A DNA stretch of 64,000 bases from Sindora glabra (taxonomy: Eukaryota > Streptophyta > Magnoliopsida > Fabales > Fabaceae), in assembly GCA_020226215.1 (NCBI GenBank), contig CM035236.1, positions 50,033,057-50,097,056 on the forward strand, given 5' to 3'. Both the position numbers and the translations under genes were made by a program. Shown here in pieces: positions 48,450 through 62,090 of this stretch. Numbering within the stretch: position 1 is the stretch's first letter; every line of letters starts with the position of its first letter. The notes beneath the pieces are model-generated. The model did not search any database. It saw only the letters and a program-made list of their open reading frames with translations, and had not been told where the DNA came from.

Positions 48450-49400
48450 TCAGGTGAGATGGAAGACAATGTAATCTCACTCTTGCTAGTAGACCATCAT
48501 CACTTGCTCACACTCCTTCTGGGTGCATGTTTGTGCCTACACCTAGTACAAAAGAACCAATCCAATCACCAATGTCTTAGCTTTAAGCAAGTAAGGCTAT
48601 GTAATATAATCCCTTGTAGTTACAAAGTCCAACAAGACATTATGATCTTTTTCTAGGGTATCTTGTATGCTCATATCCCTGATTGACTCATTCTTGACCA
48701 TAGGGAGAGTAATATAACTTACTAGGTTAACTCTAAGTTTCATTGGAAGTCTTAGCAAGCAAAAAGGAATAGGGCTTTGGACATAAGTAGGCAAGGTTGT
48801 CTTTAAACACTAAGGGTTCTACTTCAGTGGCTACGCATTAGCTCCATATGTTATGTAACTCACTCTAATTTTTTTTGTATTTTTAGTTATGTATAGTATT
48901 AAGCATCATAATAATTGTATAAAGTTATTCTATTCTTGTACATGTAAATTTCTTAGACTAGGGCTAAGCTCCTTGTAAATAGGTTATTCCATTAATCCCA
49001 TCTCATAAAGATATATCAGAAACAAATGTCCTTAAGAGGTGCATAGTTCTATGTAAATAAATTCAACTATCCTTTAACTTCAATTTTTTTTTCAATTCCT
49101 AGTTATTAATTGTCCAACCATCTATAGGAGGCCTTCACAAGTAGAAGGAAGGAGCTAACTTAAGTTAAAACATAGTAAAAGGGTTGATGAAAAGGGATAA
49201 TCTGTTGAGGAATTATTTACCCTTTTTTACCTTGACTTGTGGATCAAGATAGTCAAATGTACAAAGAAAGGATGAGTTTATAGGCTAGCGTCAAAGGTAC
49301 CTACTAAAGGGACAAAATCCTTCATTGCTACAACACATTCAAAGTACATCCCAATGGCTCAAATGTCTTATTTGGTAGAAAAGGTCACTTTGATAAGGTA
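48450..49400 (+). pseudogene. CACTA-associated protein relic
   Basis: One plus-strand frame reads SRPSSLAHTPSGCMFVPTPS and TKEPIQSPMS, then a stop (about 48484-48580), a Pro/Ser-rich linker like those in plant Ptta/En/Spm proteins. Near 49300 another frame reads PTKGTKSFIATTHSKYIPMA. Composition is clearly less AT-rich than the neighbouring array. Multiple stops; a functional product is not expected. The family call leans on position inside CACTA termini. Confidence 0.35.
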
Positions 49401-49896
49401 GGAGGTGCCAAAGATTAGAAGCATGCAAAAAAAGCAAATGCAGTAGCCCCATTTACCTCCATATAGCTATTACACGTATATGCTTCCATCCTCAAACTCT
49501 TATAACTCAGCATGGTCTATATAACAAGGACACTCTCACTAGTGATTTTCACTGGTTAAGCTTTGATTAATAATTTTCTTATTATGTATTTGTATTTTTA
49601 TTGGATATATTATATCTAAATATTTAATTTTATGATCTATATATTTTATAAACATCTTTATTTTTAAATTTCAAATATTTTCAACTAGAAATTGAATTTA
49701 AATCTCCTTATTTTCTATTAGAAAAATCAATCAAAAATAGTTTTCAGTAGGTTTTTTGCATTAAAAAAACTTTCAACAAGTATATTTCTGATGCTCATAT
49801 TCCATTGAAAATTTAGATTTTCAATTGAAATTTCCCTATTTTTAATGGAAAAATTTGTCCAAAACATCAAAAACCTCAAAAATTTTAATAGTGTAA

Positions 49897-51660
49897 ATAA
49901 GAAGAATAAAATTTAGTAGATACAATGAAGGAATATGTTGATCAAGCAAAATTCTAAAAGTAATTTATAGGATAAATATGTGAAATGGGAACCAAAGGAG
50001 TACAAGGGAATTATACCTTCTTTTTAGTTAGTAAGCTAGCACTTTGACTATTCTATTCTAACCTTCGTTAAAAATGTTAGACTATTCATGTGGCATATGC
50101 TATGACTACTACCATATTCATGTGTTATAGAATTCAAGGCTTATAAGGGAGGAACTTCTAACACTAGTTAATTCTAAACTTTTCATGGATACGTCATTGT
50201 TGGAAAATTTTCATTATAAGTTATAGGCTTTGGAAAATTTCTAGGCAAATTAAAGGGGTTAAAGTGATATATTTAAACACTAGTAATAGATTTGGTTATT
50301 GGTTTTTATTAAGAATTATTTAGAAATTCTTTGAGTCGTAAGAAATTGAATGGTTTAAAAAGCTTAAGGATAGATTTTTTTTTCTATTTCCTAAGTTACA
50401 GCTAATGAACCTTAACTTTCCCTTTAATCCCTTTATTTCTCTTATTATCGTTACTTATTATTCGCCTCTACCTCACTTCCCTTTAACTTTTCCTTAATTT
50501 ACAACCAAAACATATAAACCTTTCTTTATCTTTAACTTACACCCACTTTAACCTAACATTTCCTTTATTTTCTTTTTCTTCTTTCTTATCAACCCCTATC
50601 TTTTTATCTTTTTCTCCTTTAGCAAGTCTATATTCATTTTTTCTTTTCCTTAGCACGATGCTGGTAATAGTCACACTCTATTGTGACTAGGCACTTGCCC
50701 ATAAGCCACCATCCTTTGCCTATAATAGTTACTTACACCAAAGCTTATCATAGTATGGTCTATTCTCCTTCTCTCAACTTTATTCCATCTTTCTTCCTTC
50801 TTACTCCTTCATCTTCAGCCAATACCAATAACAAAGTCCCTAAATCTCATGCTATATCTCATGTAAGCCTTATTAAAAGCTTTTCCCTTTACCCATAAGA
50901 TTTGATACTCAACTTATTTTTTCATTAGGTCTAATACAAATTTTAGGTATAATTTTCTAATGTTTAAGTTTTTGTTGTGATTAATCTTAGTAAATTAAAA
51001 ATAAGATAAGTAATGTGACAAATTGTATTCTAATAGGAAGATGAGTAATTAGAGTTTAAGTGAAATACTAGTTAATTCATATAAATTTTTTATTATTGTT
51101 GATATGGATGGAAGTAAGTAAAGGGAATGAGACTAGTTTGAGCAATTCAACATCAAGAGAAAGTTGAACTTGTTAAGATGATTAGTTTCACTACTCTTTT
51201 TTGTAGCTACAAATTAGGATTATGTTTTGAAATAAATATTAGACCTGAGTTTTATTTAATGAATATTATAATAAACAATTTGGCTATTTTTGCAAAAAGT
51301 TAGTTATACAAGATTATGTATTTGATTATTTATGGATTCAAGAAATGTTATGGTTTTGTCTTGTATAATTTTAAGTTACTATGAATGTACAAGTTTGTAA
51401 GTCATAATTTGAAGATTTTTAATAAAAGAACTTAAATTTCAAAATGCAAATGATCAATAATATAAAAAAGTAGTTTTTGGAAAGGTTTATAGTTTCTAAC
51501 ACATATGGAAGATGTGAATGTTAGAATCAAAATTTTGAACTAAATTTGGTTTAATATGGATCCTTAGAAGTTTTCTTAGAAAACCCCAAGTGCACTTAGA
51601 TTTCTGTATTATCATGGCTACTACAAGAGGATTTTTATGTGGAGCAATAAAAGGGACTCT
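49897..51660. other. Unassigned DNA with a pyrimidine-rich stretch
   Basis: A strand-biased block (about 50400-50640, rich in CTTTATT and TTTTCTT) resembles the purine-rich part of the LTRs seen in reverse, but no LTR ends were located. The 71-codon frame at 50683-50898 (Ser/Pro/His-rich) matches nothing I know. Confidence 0.35.
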
Positions 51661-51671
51661 GGATAGATATT

Positions 51672-51935
51672 AGGACTTTAAACTAGGGTCATGAATTTGA
51701 TCATAACCTTAGACAGGACTTTAACCATGTTATATACTTTTGACTAGGGCCATGGATTTAACCATGTCCTTAAACAGAGATTTAACCTTCCTAATTACTT
51801 CTAACCTTTGACTAGGGATATGGCTTTGAGTTTGATCTTAAACAAGAACCTAAGCCTTCTATGTACTTTTAAATTTTGATTAGGGTCTTGGATTTAAGCT
51901 TTACTTTTGAAAAAGATTTGACCCTTCACACTTTT
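51672..51935. repeat. Tandem repeat, 61-68-bp unit, four diverged copies
   Basis: The marker ACTAGGGTCAT or variants recurs at 51682, 51743, 51811 and 51879, each followed by GGATTTAACC-like sequence and AACAGGACTTTAACC-like sequence. Confidence 0.75.
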
Positions 51936-53067
51936 GATTTTTATATAGTAATTTATATGAAAATCTCATAAGATTCTACATGTTTGAATTGTTAATTTAC
52001 TCTAAATTATTGTTGTCCACTCATACATAGTTATCCTAGTTTTATGGTTATCATATTCTATGTTTTATTAAAAAAATTGGTAAATAAAAAATCACTTCAT
52101 GTGTTGAATTACTTATGTTTACAAATTGTCAATTTAAGTAATTATCCCCTTATTAAGTAATTGTACTCACCTCTCTTCTACATTTTATAAAGCTTGAGAT
52201 TATCCCTAAGACCTCCCATCATTCTAATAGACTTGAGCCATTTCATAAATAGGTAAGCTGCTAGGTGGAGATTGAAGATAAAATTTGGAGATTGTTTTTG
52301 GTAGTTGGAATATAGGGAATTATTACATATGTACACACACAAACCTACCTCAATGTCACATGTATGTTGTTGGATAGTCTATGCATGTGGTGTGGATAGT
52401 TATGGGCTTATTTAATTGTCACAGATGGTTATGTCAACATGTAGCCCAATGTTTGTTCTTGATTACCCTTAGATAGTTTCCAAAAATAAGGGATACTCTA
52501 TCAATTTGTCTATAAAATATATTGATTATTTGGTGTATTTACCTTATCATTGAAACTTTAAATTATCATATGGTTAGTCCAATAATTTCTAAAGGTAATG
52601 GGTAGACATGTGGAAGGCAATCCAAAGATAGCTATCTATATTGGCACGTGCCTATAATTGGAATGTGACATCTTTAAATATAATATTCTATTTTAATTCT
52701 TCAAATATACAAATTAGATTGAATTAAGTCTCAATTGATAACTTTTTTTATCAAATTGAAAATGCAAAATCATAATAAACATACAAAATTTTGTTGAGAT
52801 TACAAGTTAGCAATTTCTTTAAAAAAATAGACAAATTCAACTAGGAAATTACAATTACACGCCTCACTTATAGAGTAAAAACATCCTAAATTTGATCATT
52901 AGTATCACATAACTTACTAATTTTCTCCCCAATTAATATATTAAAAATGCATAATCTAAAAAACTAACATAAACCAACCCTAAAACCATGGTTTATTGGC
53001 ATTGTTTCAATTTCCAAAAATGAGCAATAATATACATACCATGGTGATTGGTATGTTTGGGAGAAGG

Positions 53068-53070
<3 letters not shown>
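51936..53070. other. Unassigned DNA, possible LTR remnant
   Basis: TAGGTAAGCTGCTAGGTGGAG near 52253 and TTGGAATGTGACA near 52660 recall interior and end motifs of the TGTTATGACC LTR family, but no start or duplication could be paired with them. Confidence 0.3.

Positions 53071-53148
<78 letters not shown>
53071..53148. repeat. (AT)n microsatellite, about 39 units
   Basis: Uninterrupted AT run; the Tyr/Ile frame across it is an artefact. Confidence 0.97.
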
Positions 53149-55999
<2,851 letters not shown>

Positions 56000-56200
56000 G
56001 TTACAAGTTCTATACAATATTAGCCTTGCCTCTGTTTTGATTGTCATTGTATGGAAATTAACAGAAGGGGAGGATGACTGCTTGAACTCTAAAGACTGCT
56101 ACTTATCACATCTCTTTTTGGGGGCGTTATTGGCCACCATTCCTGCTGTAATGGTGACACTAGTTTGGATAAGCAACCTCCCCTAATCACAACCTTCGAG
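56000..56200 (+). pseudogene. TMEM19/PGR-like (DUF92) membrane protein exon relic
   Basis: The plant PGR/TMEM19 family (DUF92) are polytopic membrane proteins of about 290 residues. After an acceptor-like TTTCTCAG (ending 55999) the frame reads LQVLYNISLASVLIVIVWKL then TEGEDDCLNSKD. After a shift near 56095-56101 a second frame reads LITSLFGGVIGHHSCCNGDT and SLDKQPPLITTFE, followed by GT (56201). This matches the family core order Q-VL-N-G-A--L--WKLT-G-D-CL-(S/T)K, then LI--LIGG-IGHY-CCNGDTWSSELG-LS--QPRLITTFK. The segment WSSELG-LS is missing after GDT and the frameshift breaks the exon. The next expected exon (V-RGTNGGVTKTG) is not found downstream; a LINE relic follows instead. So this is a single-exon relic, or a fragment captured by a transposon. 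Confidence 0.75.
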
Positions 56201-56275
56201 GTGAATATCTGTTGGTCAAATAAATATTTTTTGTATGGAAATTTCTTCTCTTGTCGTTGGCAGTCTCTACCACAA

Positions 56276-56533
56276 TTATTTTTGGCCATTAACATTATCC
56301 AAACAGAAACAACGAAGGAAAAAGAAACCCAGAAACATCAAGAGGATCAAATCCAAAATCCTACATATTCCCTGTGTAGAGTTCCTGACAAGCCAATCAG
56401 CTACCTTGTTTGCAGACCAAGGAGAGAAACAGATGGAGATAGGATGAGATGCTTGAAGGAGGAACTGAATACAATGGAGAACCGGAAACAAGTACCAGTT
56501 CTTGGACTTGCTGGGAATATTGATACCCTCCAA
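56276..56533 (-). pseudogene. LINE-type RNase H C-terminal relic
   Basis: An 85-codon minus-strand frame contains CIQFLLQASHPISICFSPWS then ANKVADWLVRNSTQGIC. The pattern ...S-S--F-PR-AN-VAD-LA... is the conserved C-terminal part of the RNase H domain found at the end of plant non-LTR retrotransposon ORF2. The rest of the domain, the reverse transcriptase and a poly(A) tail were not recognised. It overlaps open frames on the plus strand that I treat as shadows. Confidence 0.5.
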
Positions 56534-56560
56534 AACTTACCACTTTTGATTCTGTGGTAA

Positions 56561-57132
56561 TAACCACTAAAATCATGAAGTTCCATCGAAGTTTCACTCC
56601 CTGAATAATTACAACACTGGTAGCGTGGGAGTCATCAAGCATAATTGTCCGTCTTGTGTAGCTTTGTCTTGGCCTATTTTAACTTTTCCAATTCTACATG
56701 TCTGAGGTGAAGCAGTTGCTATCTCCTTCCTTATCCCATTACATACCACGTGCCTACCATCTTTCTCTTTTCAGTATATGAGTCATTGATACTATCATAA
56801 AGGAAGTAAGGCTTTTCTGGATGTCTCATGCTTTAATTTTCTCTTGTTTTTCTCTATCATGCATACAAACCCACAGAGAGGGGAGATTAGTTCTTGAACT
56901 CTAGACCTTTAGTCTTTTGAGGTGTTGTTACAAGCTGTTTCTCTCCGTATTTCTCTTGGGACTACGCAAAATTGATTCTCCTTTCTCAATCGACTTTTGT
57001 GTTTCTTTACACTGAAGCCCTGTCAATGTCATTCAGTTTATCGCTTAATGCTTCAAATAGGTTGCATTTAGAGACAGATGTGAGTATGACACAAGTGCCT
57101 ACATACTTCTTTAAAACTAAAGCAGTTATAGG
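56561..57132. other. Non-repetitive stretch, no gene recognised
   Basis: Base composition is more balanced than elsewhere and several short frames are open, but none resembles a known protein. It could be intron or flank of the DUF92 relic. Confidence 0.35.
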
Positions 57133-57950
57133 CAGGGGCAGAACTACCTTATGGCATGGGGGCCCTGGCCCTCAAATTACAAGGTTTTGCCACATAACAA
57201 TACATATGTTGTACATTTTGCCCCCTTAAATTTTGATGTTGACCCCCTTCTTAAATTGATAAAATGTTAATTTTTAATTACTTATACTATATTTTATTCT
57301 TTTATGTTCACTTCTCTTTTAAAAAACTTTCACACATTAATTTTTTTTAACATTTATTAGCTTATAAGATTAATTTTAAAATGAAGCTTTACTCTAATTT
57401 ATCACTAACAACAAGAAAATTATGGTTAAGAATCTTATTATATATGGATCTTGAATTGAATGTATATAAAATATTATTTCTTTTAATTTATACATTATAT
57501 ATGTACTTTAAATTTTGTATGTTCTCATTTTCTTGAACTATACATATTTATACTTTATAATTTTACGTAAAGTGCTTCAAATTTTCACCAATATATTCAT
57601 CATAACTTATCTTTCTTACGTTTTACTTTTAGATTTTTTTAGTAAAATATTTTAACAATAACTATTTTTACAATACGAAAAAATTATTAATTCATTTTAA
57701 ATTCATGATTTATATTTGAAATTCTATCCATCCAATCATTGAAACTAATTTTTTGTAATACATAATAATTATCTAATTCAAAATATTTAATTTGTTAGTA
57801 CATAAAAATTGAAAAGAAAATTAAAAATATTATAATTAATTATTTTATTTTGTTTAATAATATTTTAATAACATTTTATATGTCTATAAAATCTTGTACC
57901 CAAAGCAAAAAAAAATTGATTTTGCCCTCGGTTACAAGGCCTTACCCTAA
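57133..57950 (+). mobile_element. Possible hAT element, left terminus only
   Basis: CAGGGGCAGAACTACCTTAT followed by GGCATGGGGGCCCTGGCCC is the CAGGGGC-type terminus seen in many plant hAT elements, and GCCCCC-rich subterminal sequence follows. No inverted right end was found. Near 57920 a block similar to the left one in direct orientation occurs (GCCCTCGGTTACAAGGC against GCCCTCAAATTACAAGG). The body is AT-rich and shows no transposase. Confidence 0.35.
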
Positions 57951-58890
57951 TTTGTCTTAACAACTACAAAAAAAAAAAGGTTTAAAAGTGATATTATCCA
58001 TAAATATCCATTCAAATTATTGACTTACGACATCAGTCCCATATTGAAAAATTCTGTGACACACCTTTATTTAAAGAATAGTTAAAGAAAAATTTTGATG
58101 CCAATTTTAAAGATTTGTTTACCAATTTTTTTATATGATTGATAGCTTATTCGAAGACATAAAAATGGTAGTGTGACAAAAGCGAGACTTCTAGTAGCTG
58201 CAACTATAAGGAATGTAATTGGACTTTACTCAGCCATATGACTAACCAGGCATTCCATTTTCATTTGTATGGCTAACTTTAGGAATGAATAGGTACATAT
58301 GGCACTCTACATCTACATCAACGACTTCTCTATACAAGGACAATACCATCCAAGTAGATAGCAAAATAAGGTCTAATCACATTATACCAAGTCTTAAATT
58401 GCTGATTATTTTATACAATTACAATAACATTCAAGTGGGCAACAAGATTAGGTCTCATTAGTAAAGACAAAATAAAACTTGAGTAATAAAGTAAATGCAT
58501 ATTCAAAAGAACACATCAGCATTCAAAATAAAGTCTGATTATAAATTGAAAATAAGGCCTGACACATAAGTATTACAAGTTCTCACCTAATGCCCTTCAG
58601 ATTACAAAACAAATTCAATTATGGCTAAATTCTTAAAGTAAATTCATAGTTTCAAATATTATCATTCAGTCCTTAGCTTCAAAAACAAAACATACACGCC
58701 CCTAAGCTTAAACGCCACTTTGTGACTCTTAAGTAAGCATAACCTTCTTCTACCTTTTCCTACTACCCTTTCTAATTACTTGTAAGGTTTCTTTTATTGC
58801 ATAATATTGTCCCTGAGTTATGAATGACCTCTTTCCAACTCTTTTTACTTCTAGAACTTTTATTTAATTCTATGTTCATTGGCGATTTGG
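57951..58890. other. Unassigned DNA flanking the MULE relic
   Basis: No exon seen. The terminal inverted repeat of the MULE should lie somewhere in this stretch if it survives, but I could not pair it with the other side. Confidence 0.35.
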
Positions 58891-59350
58891 ATGTTATAAC
58901 TTGTTAAGAAGTCTTGGATTTAGTAGCTTGGTGGAATATATTGGATGGGGTAACTGAGAGGGTGTCCTTTAATGTTGCTATTGGTTGCATGGCCTTTGTT
59001 GTTGCAACTAGATGGGTGGCCTTAGATGCTATTACTTGCTTAGTGGCCTTATTTGTGTTAAACAGTTGGATTTTTGATATTGTTGATTTTTTATATTTTA
59101 TTATCCCCAATTAGAATTTCTCCTTAATTTTTCCTTTACAACTCCTTACATTATGCCCAAACTTACCATATTTGGCACACTTATACATAGTACGATGCCT
59201 TGGAAGCTTGTTAGAATAGCTTGTTTTCCTCTAAATCTTTTCTCCTTATCTTTCTAGTTGATGGTTACCCCATGCCAATACAACCATTAAATGATAACAC
59301 GATATCCCAATAATATCCTATAGCTTAAAGGAGCATGTCTTCTCATCTAA

Positions 59351-59360
59351 ATTGACAACA
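59351..59360. repeat. Target-site duplication ATTGACAACA (left)
   Basis: Nine of ten bases match ATTAACAACA at 60499-60508. Confidence 0.75.
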
Positions 59361-60498
59361 GAGTCAACCTATGATTTTATCCCTAAAATTTATTCTCACT
59401 ATGTATTTAGTCCTTCAAATATCGAGCTTCTCATTATAAGTCCTCTAAAAAAAATCTACCCAAAACTTTTCATCCTTATATTTACAAAAGCTTAATGGAG
59501 TGTGCCTACATGTCACTAACTTTGTTAAGATGTACTATTAAATTTAACAAAAAAAAATATAAGATGTCATTCACCTTAAATTCACTTTAAATAAGGCATT
59601 TGGTACTAAAAATCTTTGCATTCTCCATTAAAAGAGACAATAAGTTTACAGACATTAAAATAAATAGTGACAAAGAAACAAGAATCATCAATGGTAGCAT
59701 GAATTCCTATCTGCATTATTGTCTTTGTTCATAGATAATGAAATCAAAAGGAAACATTTCATCTTGCTTAAAAACCATAAGAAATTGTTGCATATCATCA
59801 TCCTCTTCACTTTTATGCCTATGATTTCTTGGTTCCATAACCTACTTGATTTTCTAAATTCCCTTGCTCTTTCTTTTCATTCACCCACACAATCACACAT
59901 TATAGATTCTATTAACTCTTAATATTTTCTCTTGCCTCCAAATGCTTATTTCACACTCAAATTCTCTCACTATATCTCTTTTTTATAGGTCCTACATTCT
60001 ACCATCATCTCTTTTACTTCATTTGAAGAAAAAGTCATTTATTTTTGTTACATTTACAAAATTAGCAGTTTTGTGTTTTAAAGAATTCAAGAAACACTTG
60101 GAACTCTATTTCTTTTGTTATGATCTAAATTTCCTTCAAATTAGTAGTTTTGTGTTTTAAAGAATTTAAAAAAGCAGTTTGCTTACTTTGATGCCTATAT
60201 GCTATCGGAATCAAGCTTTTTAATCATTATCAAAACCTAGTAGGGCACTGATATGGGAACAAATAAAGAAGAAAATTTTGATTTCTTTTAATTTTAATTA
60301 AAACTATGTAAGTTAGGAAAATTTAGTACATTTCAGCATTTTTATGTAATATTGGCAACACATATTGACAATTATAGATCAAAGGATGAAAAACTCTAAT
60401 AGAATTAATTTTAGAGAACTCATAGTGAGAAAGTTAAAATTTGAAGGATGAAATATGGAGTAAGAATAAATTTCAAGGATGAAATCATGGGTTAACTC
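59361..60498. mobile_element. Non-autonomous element with long TIRs, MULE-like
   Basis: The left end GAGTCAACCTATGATTTTAT, continuing CCCTAAAATTTATTCTCACT, mirrors the right end, which reversed reads GAGTTAACCCATGATTTCAT, then CCTTGAAATTTATTCTTACT. Similarity continues for about 85-90 bases. A 9-10-bp duplication and long TIRs point to the Mutator superfamily. There is no transposase inside. The interior has a direct repeat (AAATTAGCAGTTTTGTG at about 60058 and AAATTAGTAGTTTTGTG at about 60137). It is inserted in the MULE transposase relic. Confidence 0.75.
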
Positions 60499-60508
60499 AT
60501 TAACAACA
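60499..60508. repeat. Target-site duplication ATTAACAACA (right)
   Basis: Partner of 59351-59360. Confidence 0.75.
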
Positions 60509-62090
60509 TATCTATCAAGTTTTTTCTAAACTTCAAACAAAACACACTTCTCATCCTTTGCCTAAATTAAGGTCCATTCATTGCTAGTAACCTTAGTCTC
60601 TTCTATATTTCTTGTATCATAAGACATAAAGAACATTTATATCTTAACACCATTTTTTTATTGGTAATGAACCTTTGAATCAAATAGTTTTTAATTTCTT
60701 TAACTAGTTATATTATGGGCTTGTCCTTAAATTCAAGTAAGACCTTGTTAAATGCTTCAGACATGTTATTCATTTATAGATGGCACTTAGTATGAGGTGA
60801 GAATTCTAACCTACTTCATTGTGAATGTGGAATTTGCATCATATGCTTTCAAGCTTCTACATCTAATTTATACATTTATGTCATGGTTTTCTCAAATACT
60901 ACAACAGTAGTTATTCTTGCAACTTGTTAGAAAAAAATCCTCAAATTATCTCCAAGAAACTTCCTCTTGAACCTTACACATAGATGTTTTACACAAAACC
61001 TATGTTCTATTTCATCTCCCAATTTTGGAATTGTATACTACAAACCTTGCATATAGAATAAAATTAAAATTAGTTCAAAAGAATAATTATCCCTAAACAA
61101 TATCAATGTTAAGTGAAATACTTTTGAACTTGCCTTTTGTTAGTCTAACATAAAAAACTATTCGTGCCTAAAGATAGGCCTTATAACATTAATTAACCTC
61201 TTCAAAACCCACTCTTATGAGTCTTTAACTTCAGCTTCCATAATTACAAAAGTAATTAGCATCATTTGATTGTTTTCATCTTTGCCTATAACAACAAACA
61301 ATTGTCCTTCATGCGACCTTTTAAGAAAGCACTTATCTAGGCAAATGAAAAGCCTGTAATACTCACCTAAAGCTTTCTTATGCCTTTAGAGCACACATTT
61401 AACCTTTTAAATATTCGAAGCATAGATAAACTTGCCTTATTCACACTTATTACCACATTACTAACCTTGTTTATCCTTAGTACTCTTTTTCATATCTCCA
61501 TAAATTGCTATATTAGTCTTCATATAAGCCTTCAATTAATTTTAAAGCCCTCTTTTTTACCTATATGCCCATCTCTTAGACAAATGGACTCTCTAGTCCT
61601 TTTATGCATTATTTTGAATGTTCTGATAATCCAATTTTAAGTCTTCTTTTACTTCATCCATAACCCAACAATTTGATTTTTACTTGTAGGTTTCTAAATT
61701 TTCTAGGATAAGTATGGACCTCATCCAATTTTCTCACTTGCCAAACTTGCCCATGAGTGTTTAAACTAATTCTTAAGTAATATGAGAAACCTTCCCTACA
61801 TTTTACATCAATCTTTTTTTGACATGTTTGTCATTCTAAACAAGTTTCCCTCAATAAAGCCTATAATTATGCATAACATCCTCTACTAAAGCCTTGGAAG
61901 TAAAGTCTAGTCCCAATTGAAACATAACATGTTTCCTATCTACTAGCATTTTAAATATGAGAAATTTCTTGAATTTTAGCTATAACTCTCTCTTATCTCT
62001 ATCTTCATCTTTTTATTCATCTTCTTCTTTAGATACATTAAAACTATAAAGTTCATTAAAATCATCGTCCTCACCTATCTAATCTACATT

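Larger units (their letters stand above)
47034..49893 (+). mobile_element. CACTA (En/Spm) transposon relic, 2.9 kb
   Basis: The left end CATTACAAGAAATTTC and the right end AATAGTG (reverse CACTATTAAAATTTTTG) both lead into related inverted subterminal blocks: TTTTTGACAAATTTAATCCA on the left and TTTTGGACAAATTTTTCCAT reversed on the right, then AAAAAT-GGGAAATTTC. The flanks AAA and TAA are a 2/3 match. The interior holds a tandem array (47700-48400) and a plus-strand coding relic. Confidence 0.6.
58900..62090 (-). pseudogene. MuDR-type MULE transposase pseudogene
   Basis: Minus-strand pieces occur in the order of a MURA-like transposase. The N-terminal MuDR domain is at about 61925-61700 (GLDFTSKALVEDVMHNY ... 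WQVRKLDEVHTYPRKFRNLQ). The start of the DDE core is near 61370-61230 (CLDKCFLKRSHEGQLFVVIG, then FVIMEAEVKDS, stop, EWVLKRLI), with the first catalytic Asp at 61335-61337. The post-catalytic segment MSEAFNKVLLEFKDKPII lies near 60765-60710. A C-terminal zinc knuckle is near 59190-59140 (CAKYGKFGHNVRSC, second Cys changed to Tyr). Stops and frame changes run throughout. A 1.1-kb foreign element (59361-60498) splits it before the zinc knuckle. Confidence 0.8.

Noticed and set aside
50683..50898. 71-codon Ser/Pro/His-rich frame
   Set aside because: No family match, no promoter signals, and it lies in a pyrimidine-rich repeat-like tract.
52640..52680. LTR end at TTGGAATGTGACA
   Set aside because: Resembles the family end, but no start with a matching duplication could be found upstream.
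56165..56560. 131-codon frame as a protein-coding gene
   Set aside because: The longest frame in the window, but only its first 13 codons match the DUF92 family. The rest runs through an intron-like stretch and then antisense to the LINE relic, so it is a chance opening.
58914..59114. Plus-strand 66-codon frame
   Set aside because: Antisense to the C-terminal tail of the MULE transposase relic on the minus strand.
61380..61640. Plus-strand 86-codon Leu/Ile/Thr-rich frame
   Set aside because: Antisense to the MULE transposase relic between the MuDR domain and the DDE core; hydrophobicity comes from complementing Lys/Asn/Glu codons.
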